Shown here in pieces: positions 1 to 8,566 of a stretch of DNA of 37,030 nt (positions within the stretch are counted from its first letter, which is position 1; each line of letters opens with the position of its first letter). The stretch is from an archaeon (GTDB taxonomy: Archaea; Asgardarchaeota; Heimdallarchaeia; Heimdallarchaeales; Kariarchaeaceae). The stretch is from the NCBI GenBank assembly GCA_024280435.1, contig JAJRQD010000059.1:1-37030 (forward strand), in the 5' to 3' direction. The notes beneath the pieces were generated by a model. The model did not search any database. It saw nothing but the letters and a program-made list of their open reading frames with translations, and was not told the DNA's origin. Made by a program: the position numbers and the translations under genes.

Positions 1-2
1 CT

Positions 3-128
3 ATCAGTGGACTGAGTGATGAATTATCTGGTATAGTTGAGAACGTCATGGTTGGACAGGAAATTGCTCTGGGTACAGGAATAATTAACCTGACTATCAA
101 TCCTGATTACAGAAAATTCACAAAATAG
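3..128 (+). CDS. rpoA2: DNA-directed RNA polymerase subunit A'' (C-terminal fragment, cut by window edge)
   Basis: The window opens inside a + strand reading frame that ends with TAG at 126-128. The 41 visible residues include SGIVENVMVGQ and GTGIINL, which match the C-terminal end of archaeal RNA polymerase subunit A'' (the consensus there is close to GVVENVIVGQ...GTG). A'' supplies the C-terminal part of the largest subunit, completing the active-site cleft built mainly by A'. The gene is convergent with rpoA1, whose stop lies 266 bases away on the other strand, whereas archaea usually place rpoA1 directly upstream of rpoA2 in one operon. Only the tail is visible, so identity rests on a short stretch. 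Confidence 0.82.
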   Translation: MSGLSDELSGIVENVMVGQEIALGTGIINLTINPDYRKFTK

Positions 129-393
129 TCAAATAAAACTCTATAAAATTCAAGCCTAATATCTGATTTAATCAAATTAGTTTCAATACTAATTCAGATT
201 AACAGAGCCAAAATGTATAATCTATCAATATTTAACTCAAAGAATTGCTGAATGTGTAGGATTGCAAAAATTGTGGTTATAATTCATTTAACCGATTCAA
301 TCATTGACATACCAAGATATGTGAAAATACTGAATTGCAATAGTAAAATAGCTAAAAAATAGATTTGTAAAAATAATATAAAATAAATACCAA

Positions 394-3093
394 CTATTCT
401 TCTGTCTCTTCTGTATCAAGGATTCTGTCCATAATCACATCAAGATTGACAGCCAACCCAAAATCACTCTTAGCTGGGTCTACATTATCCTCTCCAAATC
501 TAAACTGAATAATATCTCCTGATGAATTACGTACTGTCTGATCATAATGACTCGATAAATCCTGCAATGCATTGACCAATCTTCTCTGCATATATCCAGA
601 ATTAGATGTACGAACTGCTGTATCCACAAGACCCTCACGGCCACCACATGCATGGAAGAAATACTCAAGAGGAGTCAATCCAGATCTGAATGATGCATCA
701 ACAAAACCCCTGGAAGGTGCTGATAGATCATTTTCTCTGAAATGTGGTAATGTCCTAGATCTGTATCCTCTATGAATACGGTCTCCACGAATTGATTGTT
801 GACCAACATTTGCAGACATCTGACCCAGATTTGTCATATTTCCCCTTGCACCGGTCTTTGCCATGATAACCGCCTCATTCTCAATACCTATGAACTCTGC
901 TGAGATGGTTGCTGCCTCATCACGAGCTTTGGAGAGTTCATCCTGTATCAACCCCTCAAGTGTCTCCTCAAGTGTCCTACCCGGTTGTCTATCCAACTTA
1001 CCTGCTCTATACTTGGCAACTAACTCATCTACAATATACTTCTTCTTATCAATTGTCTCTTGAATAGCAGCACGACCATTCATAGGTACATCAACATCAT
1101 TCAGACCCATCGAGAAACCATATCTTGTGATATATGCACTGAGCATCTTTGTAATACCATCCAAGAACCTTCTTGTAGCATTTGTACCAAACTCCTTCAA
1201 TATTCTATGTAGAACAGAATTCGAGACCTCTGCACCAAAACCCTTCTTATCAATAATTCCCTTTACCAACTCTCCATCAATGATCTGTACAAAACCCTCA
1301 TGTGGACATGTATGAACATTACAAGAACCATCCTTACAGAAATTATTACGCATTACAAAATTCAATCCCTTAGGCAATAATGTGCTGAATAACCGTTTTC
1401 CAGACCATAACTCCTCACCATCCTTCGACATGTGATCTGCATCCGGTAACTCATCCACACCCGCTGCTGTAACCAACTCAGATGCTATCTCACGATTAAC
1501 ATAAGTACCCTTCTTGGTAAATAAATAAGAACTGGTAATAAAATCCTGTATTGCTCCAATAATAGGTCCACCATACCTGGGAGTAGAAATTTGCTCCTGT
1601 ACTAGCATCAATATTCTAGCCTCTGCCCTGGCCTCTTCAGACTGAGGAATATGCAAATTCATCTCATCTCCATCAAAATCTGCATTATAAGGACGACAAA
1701 CACAAAGGTTCATCCTAAAAGTCTTATGTGGCATAACCTTAACCCTATGCGCCATAATACTCATCCTATGAAGACTAGGTTGTCTATTAAACAACACCAC
1801 ATCACCATCATTCAAATGACGCTCAATCGTAAAACCTGGCTGCAAAGAACTTGCAATATCACTGGTACTACCCACAAAACGAAGATCAACTCTCCTACCA
1901 TCATCACGTATAATATAATTGACACCGGGATGTCCACTTGGACCACGCATTACCAGCTCTTTCATCTCCTCTATATTCCATTCTGTTATCTTCTCAGGTA
2001 CTGTAAGTATCTCTGCGATTTCCTTTGGTATACCCACTTCATTTATGCTTAGTAGAGGATCTGGACTGATTACGGTTCTAGCTGAGAAATCTACACGTTT
2101 CCCGGATAGATTTGATCTGAATCTTCCTTCTTTGCCCTTTAGACGTTGTGTTATAGTTCTTAGTGCTCTTCCAGATCGGTGTCTTGCTGGTGGTATACCT
2201 GATACTTCATTATCGAAGTATGTGGTTGCGTGGTATTGTAGTAATTCCCATAAATCTTCGACAATTAGTTGTGGTGCACCTGATTCTCTATTATCTTGCA
2301 GTCGTTGATTTATTCTGATGATATCTACGAGTTTGTGTGTTAGGTCATCTTCAGATCTGATACCTGAATCCAGGGTGATTGATGGTCTTACGGCTACTGG
2401 TGGTACTGGTAGTACTTCTAGTATCATCCATTCGGGTCTGGCATAGTTTACATCGATTCCGAGTAATAATGCATCATCAGCAGGTATTTTCTTTAATCTA
2501 TTCTGCAGATCTAGTGCAGTCAGTTTATCGGATACTTTGTTTCCATCTGCTGTTTCAAATTCTTCGTAGTATGTTGTTGGCTTCTCCAGTCTGATTTTAT
2601 TCTGAAATGCCTCGCAGTGGTAACATCCATTTCTATCTTTGATAAGTTTGTCTCTGTTGATTTTTGCACGTTTCCACAGTGTTTCTATAAATACGGTATT
2701 TATAGTCCCAGTTTCCTCCTTGATAGTTTTCTGGGATTTTGCCTCTCGTATTATTCTTTCAGGTTTCAGCATAACTCTAGAGCAGCTTCTGCATGTTACT
2801 TGAAGAATTTTGTATATAATTTTGTTAAATCCAACGTGTACAATAGGTCTCTGGAGTTCTATATGGCCAAAATGACCGGGGCACCCTCCTATTCTGTTTC
2901 CGCATGTTGTGCATCTCTGGCTGGGGTCAATAGTTCCCAAAGCGGGATCCATTAGTCCAGATTCGATAGGTGCACCATCCTCAGAGAATGTATCTGCTGT
3001 CAAGATACGTTGTACAGACATTTTTCTGATCTCATCGGGGCTGAGGAGGCCTAACTTAATTCTATTAATGGTCTTTGGTAGCGTTTTACTCAT
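394..3093 (-). CDS. rpoA1: DNA-directed RNA polymerase subunit A'
   Basis: 899 residues, the normal size for archaeal A', the N-terminal two thirds of the largest RNA polymerase subunit. Zinc ligands are visible near the N terminus (C61, C64, C71, H74) and in a second cluster (C101, C104, C157, C160). The catalytic magnesium loop NADFDGDEMN lies at residues 470-479. The C terminus (FGEDNVDPAKSDFG) is the usual A' end, so the subunit is split at the standard archaeal site. The start ATG follows a TATA-like GGATATAAATAGG on the minus strand near 3149-3158. The gene is transcribed alone, and its partner rpoA2 lies tail-to-tail on the opposite strand. Confidence 0.97.
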   Translation of the reverse strand: MSKTLPKTINRIKLGLLSPDEIRKMSVQRILTADTFSEDGAPIESGLMDPALGTIDPSQRCTTCGNRIGGCPGHFGHIELQRPIVHVGFNKIIYKILQVTCRSCSRVMLKPERIIREAKSQKTIKEETGTINTVFIETLWKRAKINRDKLIKDRNGCYHCEAFQNKIRLEKPTTYYEEFETADGNKVSDKLTALDLQNRLKKIPADDALLLGIDVNYARPEWMILEVLPVPPVAVRPSITLDSGIRSEDDLTHKLVDIIRINQRLQDNRESGAPQLIVEDLWELLQYHATTYFDNEVSGIPPARHRSGRALRTITQRLKGKEGRFRSNLSGKRVDFSARTVISPDPLLSINEVGIPKEIAEILTVPEKITEWNIEEMKELVMRGPSGHPGVNYIIRDDGRRVDLRFVGSTSDIASSLQPGFTIERHLNDGDVVLFNRQPSLHRMSIMAHRVKVMPHKTFRMNLCVCRPYNADFDGDEMNLHIPQSEEARAEARILMLVQEQISTPRYGGPIIGAIQDFITSSYLFTKKGTYVNREIASELVTAAGVDELPDADHMSKDGEELWSGKRLFSTLLPKGLNFVMRNNFCKDGSCNVHTCPHEGFVQIIDGELVKGIIDKKGFGAEVSNSVLHRILKEFGTNATRRFLDGITKMLSAYITRYGFSMGLNDVDVPMNGRAAIQETIDKKKYIVDELVAKYRAGKLDRQPGRTLEETLEGLIQDELSKARDEAATISAEFIGIENEAVIMAKTGARGNMTNLGQMSANVGQQSIRGDRIHRGYRSRTLPHFRENDLSAPSRGFVDASFRSGLTPLEYFFHACGGREGLVDTAVRTSNSGYMQRRLVNALQDLSSHYDQTVRNSSGDIIQFRFGEDNVDPAKSDFGLAVNLDVIMDRILDTEETEE

Positions 3094-3148
3094 TAATGAT
3101 CACTTAAAAATTTTATGCGCATAGTATTATGCACATGAGCTCTAACCC

Positions 3149-3158
3149 TATTTATATC
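3149..3158 (-). promoter_or_regulatory. TATA box of rpoA1
   Basis: On the minus strand the sequence GGATATAAATAGG lies about 55 bases before the rpoA1 ATG and fits an archaeal TATA box, implying a leader of roughly 30 bases. Assigned by position and motif only. Confidence 0.45.
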
Positions 3159-3484
3159 CGCGCTTTATTAAAAAATTAAGATTGTATTAATTTTTACAAG
3201 TAGATATTTATAGATTTATAGTTCTAAAAAATATTGCTTGTTTTATTTCCTTCTTTCATCACAAATCGAAAAAGCTGTGGATGGAATAGTTGGAGTATCG
3301 GCTACCTGTAATTGTTCAAATATTATACTCGAATAAAAATAAATATACTATTTTTACTAGCTTGATTAATTTTCGAATAAATACTTTAATTGCTAAAAAT
3401 ATATCTAGGATAGTTTTTACAGACAGATTATAGCTCTGAAAAATATAGTATAAAGTACAATATTATTCTCTCCTATGCCGTTGC

Positions 3485-3495
3485 TTTTTTTTATA
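3485..3495 (+). promoter_or_regulatory. TATA box of the SerK-like gene
   Basis: TTTTTTTATACT lies about 25 bases before the ATG at 3515, the distance expected for a leaderless archaeal transcript. Almost the same motif stands at the same distance before the DOHH gene. Confidence 0.55.
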
Positions 3496-3514
3496 CTAGA
3501 AAAACAATTGAAGT

Positions 3515-4225
3515 ATGAGCATTGAGGTTAGAAGCAACAAAGGAAAAATTCTCAGAAAGAATTATCCAATAGTGCTGGTGGATCTGATTGATTTAATCCC
3601 ACATGAGCAGACTATTCCTCATGAACTGACAAAATTCATAGATGGGATACAGAAGAGCAGAACTATATACTGGCCATTAATGATTGATAAATACTCAAAT
3701 CTTATACTGGATGGACACCATCGCACTGCAGGATTGAAGCATCTCAGATACAAAAATATACCCGCTGTTCTTTTGGATTATCAGGATGATGAACTAGTGA
3801 AACTTGATACATGGTATCCTCTGATAAATATTCCTGTTGAAAAAATCATTGATGAGTTATCAGATCTGAAATTTAAGATTGATATGATTTCAGAATTAAA
3901 TATGAATGATCTTAAAGAGCGTAAGTTCACTGCGATAGTGGGGAATAAAGATAGGTTCTATAGAATTGAGGGTGAACGAGAGGATATATTTGAGCTTATC
4001 CGATCCAGATGGTTGGATGAGATCATATACTATGATGATGCACAAATGTGTCTGGATAACAGTGATAATAATCATACATCAGTCATTGCATGGTCATATA
4101 CAAAAAATGAGGTACTTGATATTGTGTTGGCAGGGAAAATATTTCTACCAAAAACAACTAGACATACTCTTAAATTTGAGACTTTCAAGTGCAATTTCTC
4201 TATTGATAATCTTGATAAATTATAA
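3515..4225 (+). CDS. ParB/sulfiredoxin-fold protein, likely free-serine kinase (SerK-like)
   Basis: 236 residues. The N-terminal half has the ParB-like fold signature: an LIPHE motif (H30, E31), then LILDGHHR at about 63-70, followed by a lysine-rich helix and NIPAVLLDY. This order matches archaeal SerK (ADP-dependent free serine kinase, about 240 residues), in which the glutamate of the PHE motif (E30 in the Thermococcus enzyme) is the proposed catalytic base and DGHHR helps form the nucleotide site. Such enzymes make O-phosphoserine, a cysteine precursor. The length and both motifs agree, but ParB-fold DNA-binding proteins share the DGHHR box, so the substrate is inferred. The gene appears to be leaderless, and its 3' end overlaps the convergent FKBP gene by 6 bases. 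Confidence 0.6.
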   Translation: MSIEVRSNKGKILRKNYPIVLVDLIDLIPHEQTIPHELTKFIDGIQKSRTIYWPLMIDKYSNLILDGHHRTAGLKHLRYKNIPAVLLDYQDDELVKLDTWYPLINIPVEKIIDELSDLKFKIDMISELNMNDLKERKFTAIVGNKDRFYRIEGEREDIFELIRSRWLDEIIYYDDAQMCLDNSDNNHTSVIAWSYTKNEVLDIVLAGKIFLPKTTRHTLKFETFKCNFSIDNLDKL

Positions 4226-4849
4226 CGGGTTGAATGTATTTGAATTGCAATTGGGACAGCCTTTGATGAATGACCCTCTACAATAGTATAACCCACAGCT
4301 TTTACAATATCCCTCACTTAATGTACTCTTACCAATGGAACTACAATGTTCACATTTTGGAATTGTTGCTCTGTTCTTAACAGACTGAAGTGCAAATACA
4401 CCAATTGTTAATCCTCCAAGAACCATAATTGCATTACCTATTTTTTTGAGAGTGGTACCAATTCCGCCATCTGTACCTGTTTCTTCATCACCTCTTACAC
4501 TTTCCACAATTCCATTGATATATACATCAAAATATAGTGTCTTTCCATATAACTCATGCTCTGGGTCGGTATATCCTTTATCTGGTGTCACTACGATCTC
4601 TTTATCTTCGCCCACCTTCATACCTAATAGCCCTTCATAGAATCCAACAATTAATGCCTGATCAGTTACTGCCGTCTGAAAGTTAGGTCCTTGTTGCTGT
4701 ACCTCTCCATCATAAGATAGTGTATAATCAAGGTTTACCACATCACCTGTTTCTATACCATCTGTGGTGGTATATGCGAATGATTGTGTTGCGAGTATGA
4801 ATAATAGTAGCATTACAAAATGCAATTTCAAGATTAAGCGTAATCTCAT
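4220..4849 (-). CDS. Secreted/membrane-anchored FKBP-type peptidyl-prolyl isomerase with C-terminal zinc ribbon
   Basis: About 209 residues from the ATG at 4849 (the ORF track begins one codon earlier at TTG). The order is: signal peptide or N-terminal helix (LLLFILATQSFA), FKBP domain at about 27-110 (GDVVNLDYTLSYDGEV, VGFYEGLLGMKVGEDK), a transmembrane helix at about 135-155, then a Cys-rich tail with CEHC, CKSC, C and CPNC that looks like a zinc ribbon. FKBPs catalyse cis-trans isomerisation of prolyl bonds and act as folding chaperones. The SlyD-type insert-in-flap domain is absent or very short. The layout puts the isomerase outside the cell and the zinc ribbon in the cytoplasm. Convergent with the SerK-like gene. 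Confidence 0.8.
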   Translation of the reverse strand: MRLRLILKLHFVMLLLFILATQSFAYTTTDGIETGDVVNLDYTLSYDGEVQQQGPNFQTAVTDQALIVGFYEGLLGMKVGEDKEIVVTPDKGYTDPEHELYGKTLYFDVYINGIVESVRGDEETGTDGGIGTTLKKIGNAIMVLGGLTIGVFALQSVKNRATIPKCEHCSSIGKSTLSEGYCKSCGLYYCRGSFIKGCPNCNSNTFNPL

Positions 4850-5033
4850 CAAGTTGTGATTCTGATTCTATCTTTTTATTAGTTTTGAAATAGAATGGTA
4901 GGAAAGAGAATTGCGATAGTTGTATTTAATAGTGTATCATTAAATAGCGTATTTTTTATTTATATATTGTAAATTAAATAATAATAATGAATTATATAAA
5001 ATTGTTTTAATATCAAATTTATGGATTTAAATT

Positions 5034-5534
5034 ATGAAAGATCTCCTCAAATATATATTCAATAAAGTAGATATGACAAATCTAAAATTTCATTACCTAA
5101 GAGTCGGAAATACTTCTCCATTGCTAGACTCCTTGAGAGAGAACTCTGATGATAGTATCGAATGGGTACAGCATGAAGTGGATCATTTTGCAGATTACCA
5201 TTTTCCAAGTACATATGATGAATATAACGGCGCAATCATCAATTTATATGTGAATGATGATGAGATCAGTGAGATAAGAAGGGATTTCTGGGAGAATTTC
5301 GTATGGAGAACAGAAGATAGACCAATACCTGTTGCCATAATAATTCCAAATACCTCTAAATACGGTTCATTAACCACTGCAGAGGTTACAGAAGCTCTAT
5401 CTCTCATCAGAATGACTGATAGAGTATACAGAATATTTGAGTACAATGATAATGTGGCAAATGATGTATCAAATTGGTTAACTCACATATCTGCAATAGT
5501 TCATCGTACAGAAGTTGAAATTAAGACTGAATAA
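5034..5534 (+). CDS. Degenerate small-GTPase-like protein (pseudo-GTPase), first gene of a MoxR-VWA operon
   Basis: 166 residues with no obvious database-style label, but the whole length can be laid against an Arf/Ras-like G domain. KFHYLRVGNTSPLLDSL sits where the first strand and P-loop would be, EVDHFADYHF where the switch II DxxG would be, GAIINLYVNDDE matches the strand before the usual D(S/T)ND, and AIIIPNTSKYGSLTTAEVTEAL matches the NKxD strand and the helix of Arf proteins, followed by VYRIFEYNDNVANDVSNWL like the final strand and helix. The nucleotide-binding residues GK(S/T), DxxG and NKxD are all missing, so GTP binding is unlikely. It lies 78 bases upstream of the AAA+ gene on the same strand and probably belongs to that operon. 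The fold assignment is my inference by eye. Confidence 0.5.
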   Translation: MKDLLKYIFNKVDMTNLKFHYLRVGNTSPLLDSLRENSDDSIEWVQHEVDHFADYHFPSTYDEYNGAIINLYVNDDEISEIRRDFWENFVWRTEDRPIPVAIIIPNTSKYGSLTTAEVTEALSLIRMTDRVYRIFEYNDNVANDVSNWLTHISAIVHRTEVEIKTE

Positions 5535-5612
5535 TGAACTTGCTTTAATTTTAGGTTTCTTACACAAATAATATATTTTGATTTTTAATTGGCATCATTA
5601 TAGGGAATTAAA

Positions 5613-7154
5613 ATGAAATTAGATGATCTTATTAAACAAAAATACAGAGGCGTATCTGTAAGATCTGTGGTGACAGATCCCGAATTTAGAAAAAGAGTTA
5701 TTGCAGACCCTGTGGTACGTGGAAATGAAGCCACAAAAAACATGGTTATGGATAAAATCGCAGTGGGTGGAAAAGTATTGTTGACCGGGCCTACTGGTGA
5801 GGCAAAAACTCTATTTGCAAGAGTTTTATTGGATCATATTACCAGAGAGATAAATTCCAAGAAATATCAGATTGCAGGATGTCCATTTCTTGAGGATGCA
5901 GGATATCTTATACATGTTTCTGAGAATTTTGATCGGAATATATTCAATTCAATTAATGTATTACAGAGCCTGTGCCCATTCTGCCGTGAGAATATTGAGA
6001 GAACAATATCTACAAAGGATGTCACAATTAGCCTTGATAATACAGAGGATATGGTAAAAAATGCAAAATCAATCATTAACAGATTAAAAGAGGTTGAGGT
6101 TGAGAAAACAATTGTCAGAAGGACACAGATAGACCCAAGAAATGATCCTGAGAGTCTGTATATGCTACTTGCTGGTGTGGAGAATCTTGAACAATTACTA
6201 GGTGGTGAGACAAATGAAACATTTGCTTATAAATCACACAAAGTCGGTACATTATCACAGGGGTTCATGGTGGTAAATGAGATACAGAGATTACATCTAT
6301 CTTTACTAGAATCTCTGATGGGTTTCCTTGAGGATCCACAGGGGATCAAGTATAATCTTGCCGGTGAGACAGTATTCATCGATGGTGCAATCATATTCAC
6401 ATCTAACAGTCCATTGACTGTATTCGGTGAGGAAAGCCAGCCAATAATCAACCGTGTTCCAGAAGTTCTATGGCCTGCAAGAGATGTTGATAACAGAATT
6501 CAGATTGTCAAGGATATGTTTGAGGATCATCTCATCGTGTCCAAATCAAATATAACTGCAAATCCTGCACTTATAAAAATGTTCGAATTAACAGATTCAT
6601 CCGATAAGGATGTCATCTCAAGATTAGCATATGAATTTATTAGTCATGTGGCAAATGAATCCATACCCAAATCATTGAAAACACAGAATGTACGCTCTGA
6701 GAACAGAGTTGCAAGATCTGATTTCTATTCTGGCCTAGATGAGATACACAATCCACAGAGATCACCTCATATTGATCTGAGAACTCTTAACAATGCAATT
6801 GGTGAGATTGTCATACGATCAAAGACATCTGAGGAATTTGATGGAATTGTAGTCACACTTGATGCGGTAAAAGAGGCTCTTGAGATGTATGACATCGATC
6901 CAACTCTGATAAACAATGGTATGCAGGCAGTGAAGCTCAAACTGAGAAATGAGATCAGAGAGGGTAAGACTGCGGTGAATGTTGATGAGGTTACTGAGGA
7001 ATTGGATAAACTTACCTCCCTTACAGAACAGGATCTGAAGAAGGTGGTTTATTCATTCGAGAAACTTCAGCAGAAGGAGAAAGATGTGGCTTCATATATA
7101 TTTGAACAGCTAAAGCCTAGTTATGAAGCTCTCCTTCAGATAAACTACCTTTGA
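5613..7154 (+). CDS. MoxR/PrkA-like AAA+ ATPase with inserted cysteine cluster
   Basis: 513 residues. Walker A is GPTGEAKT at 59-66, the form typical of MoxR, magnesium-chelatase and PrkA relatives. Walker B is MVVNE at 219-223, with Asn in place of the usual Asp. Sensor 1 is FTSN at about 262-265. Between Walker A and Walker B is a long insertion with GCPF (C90) and CPFC (C121, C124), resembling the GCPxxE segment of PrkA-type kinases and possibly binding metal. The C-terminal part is helical lid. MoxR-type ATPases act as chaperones that remodel targets together with a VWA partner, and that partner is the next gene, 10 bases downstream. The natural client is unknown. Confidence 0.75.
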   Translation: MKLDDLIKQKYRGVSVRSVVTDPEFRKRVIADPVVRGNEATKNMVMDKIAVGGKVLLTGPTGEAKTLFARVLLDHITREINSKKYQIAGCPFLEDAGYLIHVSENFDRNIFNSINVLQSLCPFCRENIERTISTKDVTISLDNTEDMVKNAKSIINRLKEVEVEKTIVRRTQIDPRNDPESLYMLLAGVENLEQLLGGETNETFAYKSHKVGTLSQGFMVVNEIQRLHLSLLESLMGFLEDPQGIKYNLAGETVFIDGAIIFTSNSPLTVFGEESQPIINRVPEVLWPARDVDNRIQIVKDMFEDHLIVSKSNITANPALIKMFELTDSSDKDVISRLAYEFISHVANESIPKSLKTQNVRSENRVARSDFYSGLDEIHNPQRSPHIDLRTLNNAIGEIVIRSKTSEEFDGIVVTLDAVKEALEMYDIDPTLINNGMQAVKLKLRNEIREGKTAVNVDEVTEELDKLTSLTEQDLKKVVYSFEKLQQKEKDVASYIFEQLKPSYEALLQINYL

Positions 7155-7164
7155 GGAGTTTATA

Positions 7165-8562
7165 ATGCCCCACCGTATATTTAAATTGACGCAAGCACAT
7201 TATCCCGATCCTCTTGTTGATTATTCATCAACAGAGTTCATTATGGAATTTCAAGATGCTGCTCAATTATTAAGACAATGGAGAAATCCACATCTCGGCA
7301 GATCCAGCCGTGAAGGTACCATCCTAAGTATTGCTGCCTCAACTCGTGCCTCATACGAGGCAATTCAAGAACGTCTGTTAACCACAGAAATCGGAGAGGA
7401 AGAAGAGGATGAGCTAGTGGATAATCTGAGAGTACTAAAATTCATGCTGGATAGAACACTTCCAGAAGCACTTGAATTGGTAAATCTGGATCAATTACTT
7501 ACTGTTGAGGACATTCAGGAATTTATCAATAAACATATGCAACTGATGAAAGAAGAGTATGGTAGAAATCTAACCACTGCATATGATATTATGAATCAGT
7601 TGACTGAGATAACTGATATTGAGATAACTGATAAATTCGGAAGAAAAAGAAGAATATCAAGAAATGATGTACTTGATGAGATTGGTAGTATTCTTGGAAA
7701 TATACTGCTCAGACAGATTTCATTATGGCCAGTTGATGATATTATTGCAAGACCAAGAGGTAGAATACATCTGAAAAAAACATATATCTCTGCAATCAAA
7801 AGAGAGGCTGTTATACCCCCAGAAAGAGTACAACAACAGGATCTCCGTGTTATTGACAAAGATAGACTGGGATTGATATACTTTATAGTGGATATGTCTC
7901 AGAGTATGGGAAAGAAAGTATTCAAAGATGGCTTGACCCGATTGGATGGTGCACTTCTCACATCTCTTGGATTATTCTATTACTTCAAATTGGTTAATAG
8001 AAGGAAAAGAAGGGAATTTGATAGTTTCAAAATGCATGTGATACCTGTGGTGAAGAACCCATATGTGATCACTGATAATGATCGATTTGAGGACTTTCTC
8101 ATGGATGCAGAGGCAAAAGGTAAGACTAGATTGGTACATGCCACAATGGCTGCTGTTAAACATGCAACTGATACATACAAGGATAATAATTATGATGTAC
8201 AACTGGTGTATCTATCTGATGGACGACCTAATGTCCCATATGATGGAATGATTCCTGGAATTAAATCAAAGGAATTTGCAAAATATTTCAAAGACAATAT
8301 AGATACTAAAACACCTAAAAGCGCTCAGGAATGTATGATACAATTAAATCAAATATTTACTGCTCTTAAAAATACTAACAGCAGAAAATGGACCATCTCA
8401 TATTTTCTTATGGCAAGCTCTAAATTCATTGGTAGCTCACTCTATCTTGATACAAACAGAATGTTATCAGGTATAACAAAACCTATACTGATTGATCCAA
8501 CAGAGGTGGATAACCTTGGTAAGAAAATACTCAAGGAGACAATTCTCAACGAAAGCGGGTGA
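7165..8562 (+). CDS. VWA (von Willebrand factor A, MIDAS) protein, partner of the AAA+ ATPase
   Basis: 465 residues. The N-terminal 230 residues are helical with an acidic stretch (EIGEEEEDE). The C-terminal half is a VWA domain beginning LGLIYFIVDMSQSMG, giving a metal-ion-dependent adhesion site with D243, S245 and S247 (DxSxS). YLSDGRPN appears later at the position of the third MIDAS motif. Proteins of this kind (CoxE, YeaH, ViaA) pair with MoxR/PrkA-type ATPases and recruit substrates. The gene starts 10 bases after the ATPase stop with GAGGAG in front, so translation is likely coupled. The ORF in front of the following gene overlaps it only in the track, not at the preferred start. Confidence 0.8.
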   Translation: MPHRIFKLTQAHYPDPLVDYSSTEFIMEFQDAAQLLRQWRNPHLGRSSREGTILSIAASTRASYEAIQERLLTTEIGEEEEDELVDNLRVLKFMLDRTLPEALELVNLDQLLTVEDIQEFINKHMQLMKEEYGRNLTTAYDIMNQLTEITDIEITDKFGRKRRISRNDVLDEIGSILGNILLRQISLWPVDDIIARPRGRIHLKKTYISAIKREAVIPPERVQQQDLRVIDKDRLGLIYFIVDMSQSMGKKVFKDGLTRLDGALLTSLGLFYYFKLVNRRKRREFDSFKMHVIPVVKNPYVITDNDRFEDFLMDAEAKGKTRLVHATMAAVKHATDTYKDNNYDVQLVYLSDGRPNVPYDGMIPGIKSKEFAKYFKDNIDTKTPKSAQECMIQLNQIFTALKNTNSRKWTISYFLMASSKFIGSSLYLDTNRMLSGITKPILIDPTEVDNLGKKILKETILNESG

Positions 8563-8566
8563 TATT

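Larger units (their letters stand above)
3094..3514. other. Intergenic region without a gene
   Basis: About 420 AT-rich bases between the divergent rpoA1 and the SerK-like gene. They hold the promoters of both. A short stretch near 3279-3293 (ATGGAATAGTTGG) resembles the box shared by the repeat family seen at 29430 and may be a decayed copy. I see no open frame or RNA gene. Confidence 0.5.

Noticed and set aside
1651-2308. Overlapping + strand ORFs of 133 and 129 codons
   Set aside because: Antisense shadows of the rpoA1 catalytic region; low-complexity hydrophobic/His-rich translations.
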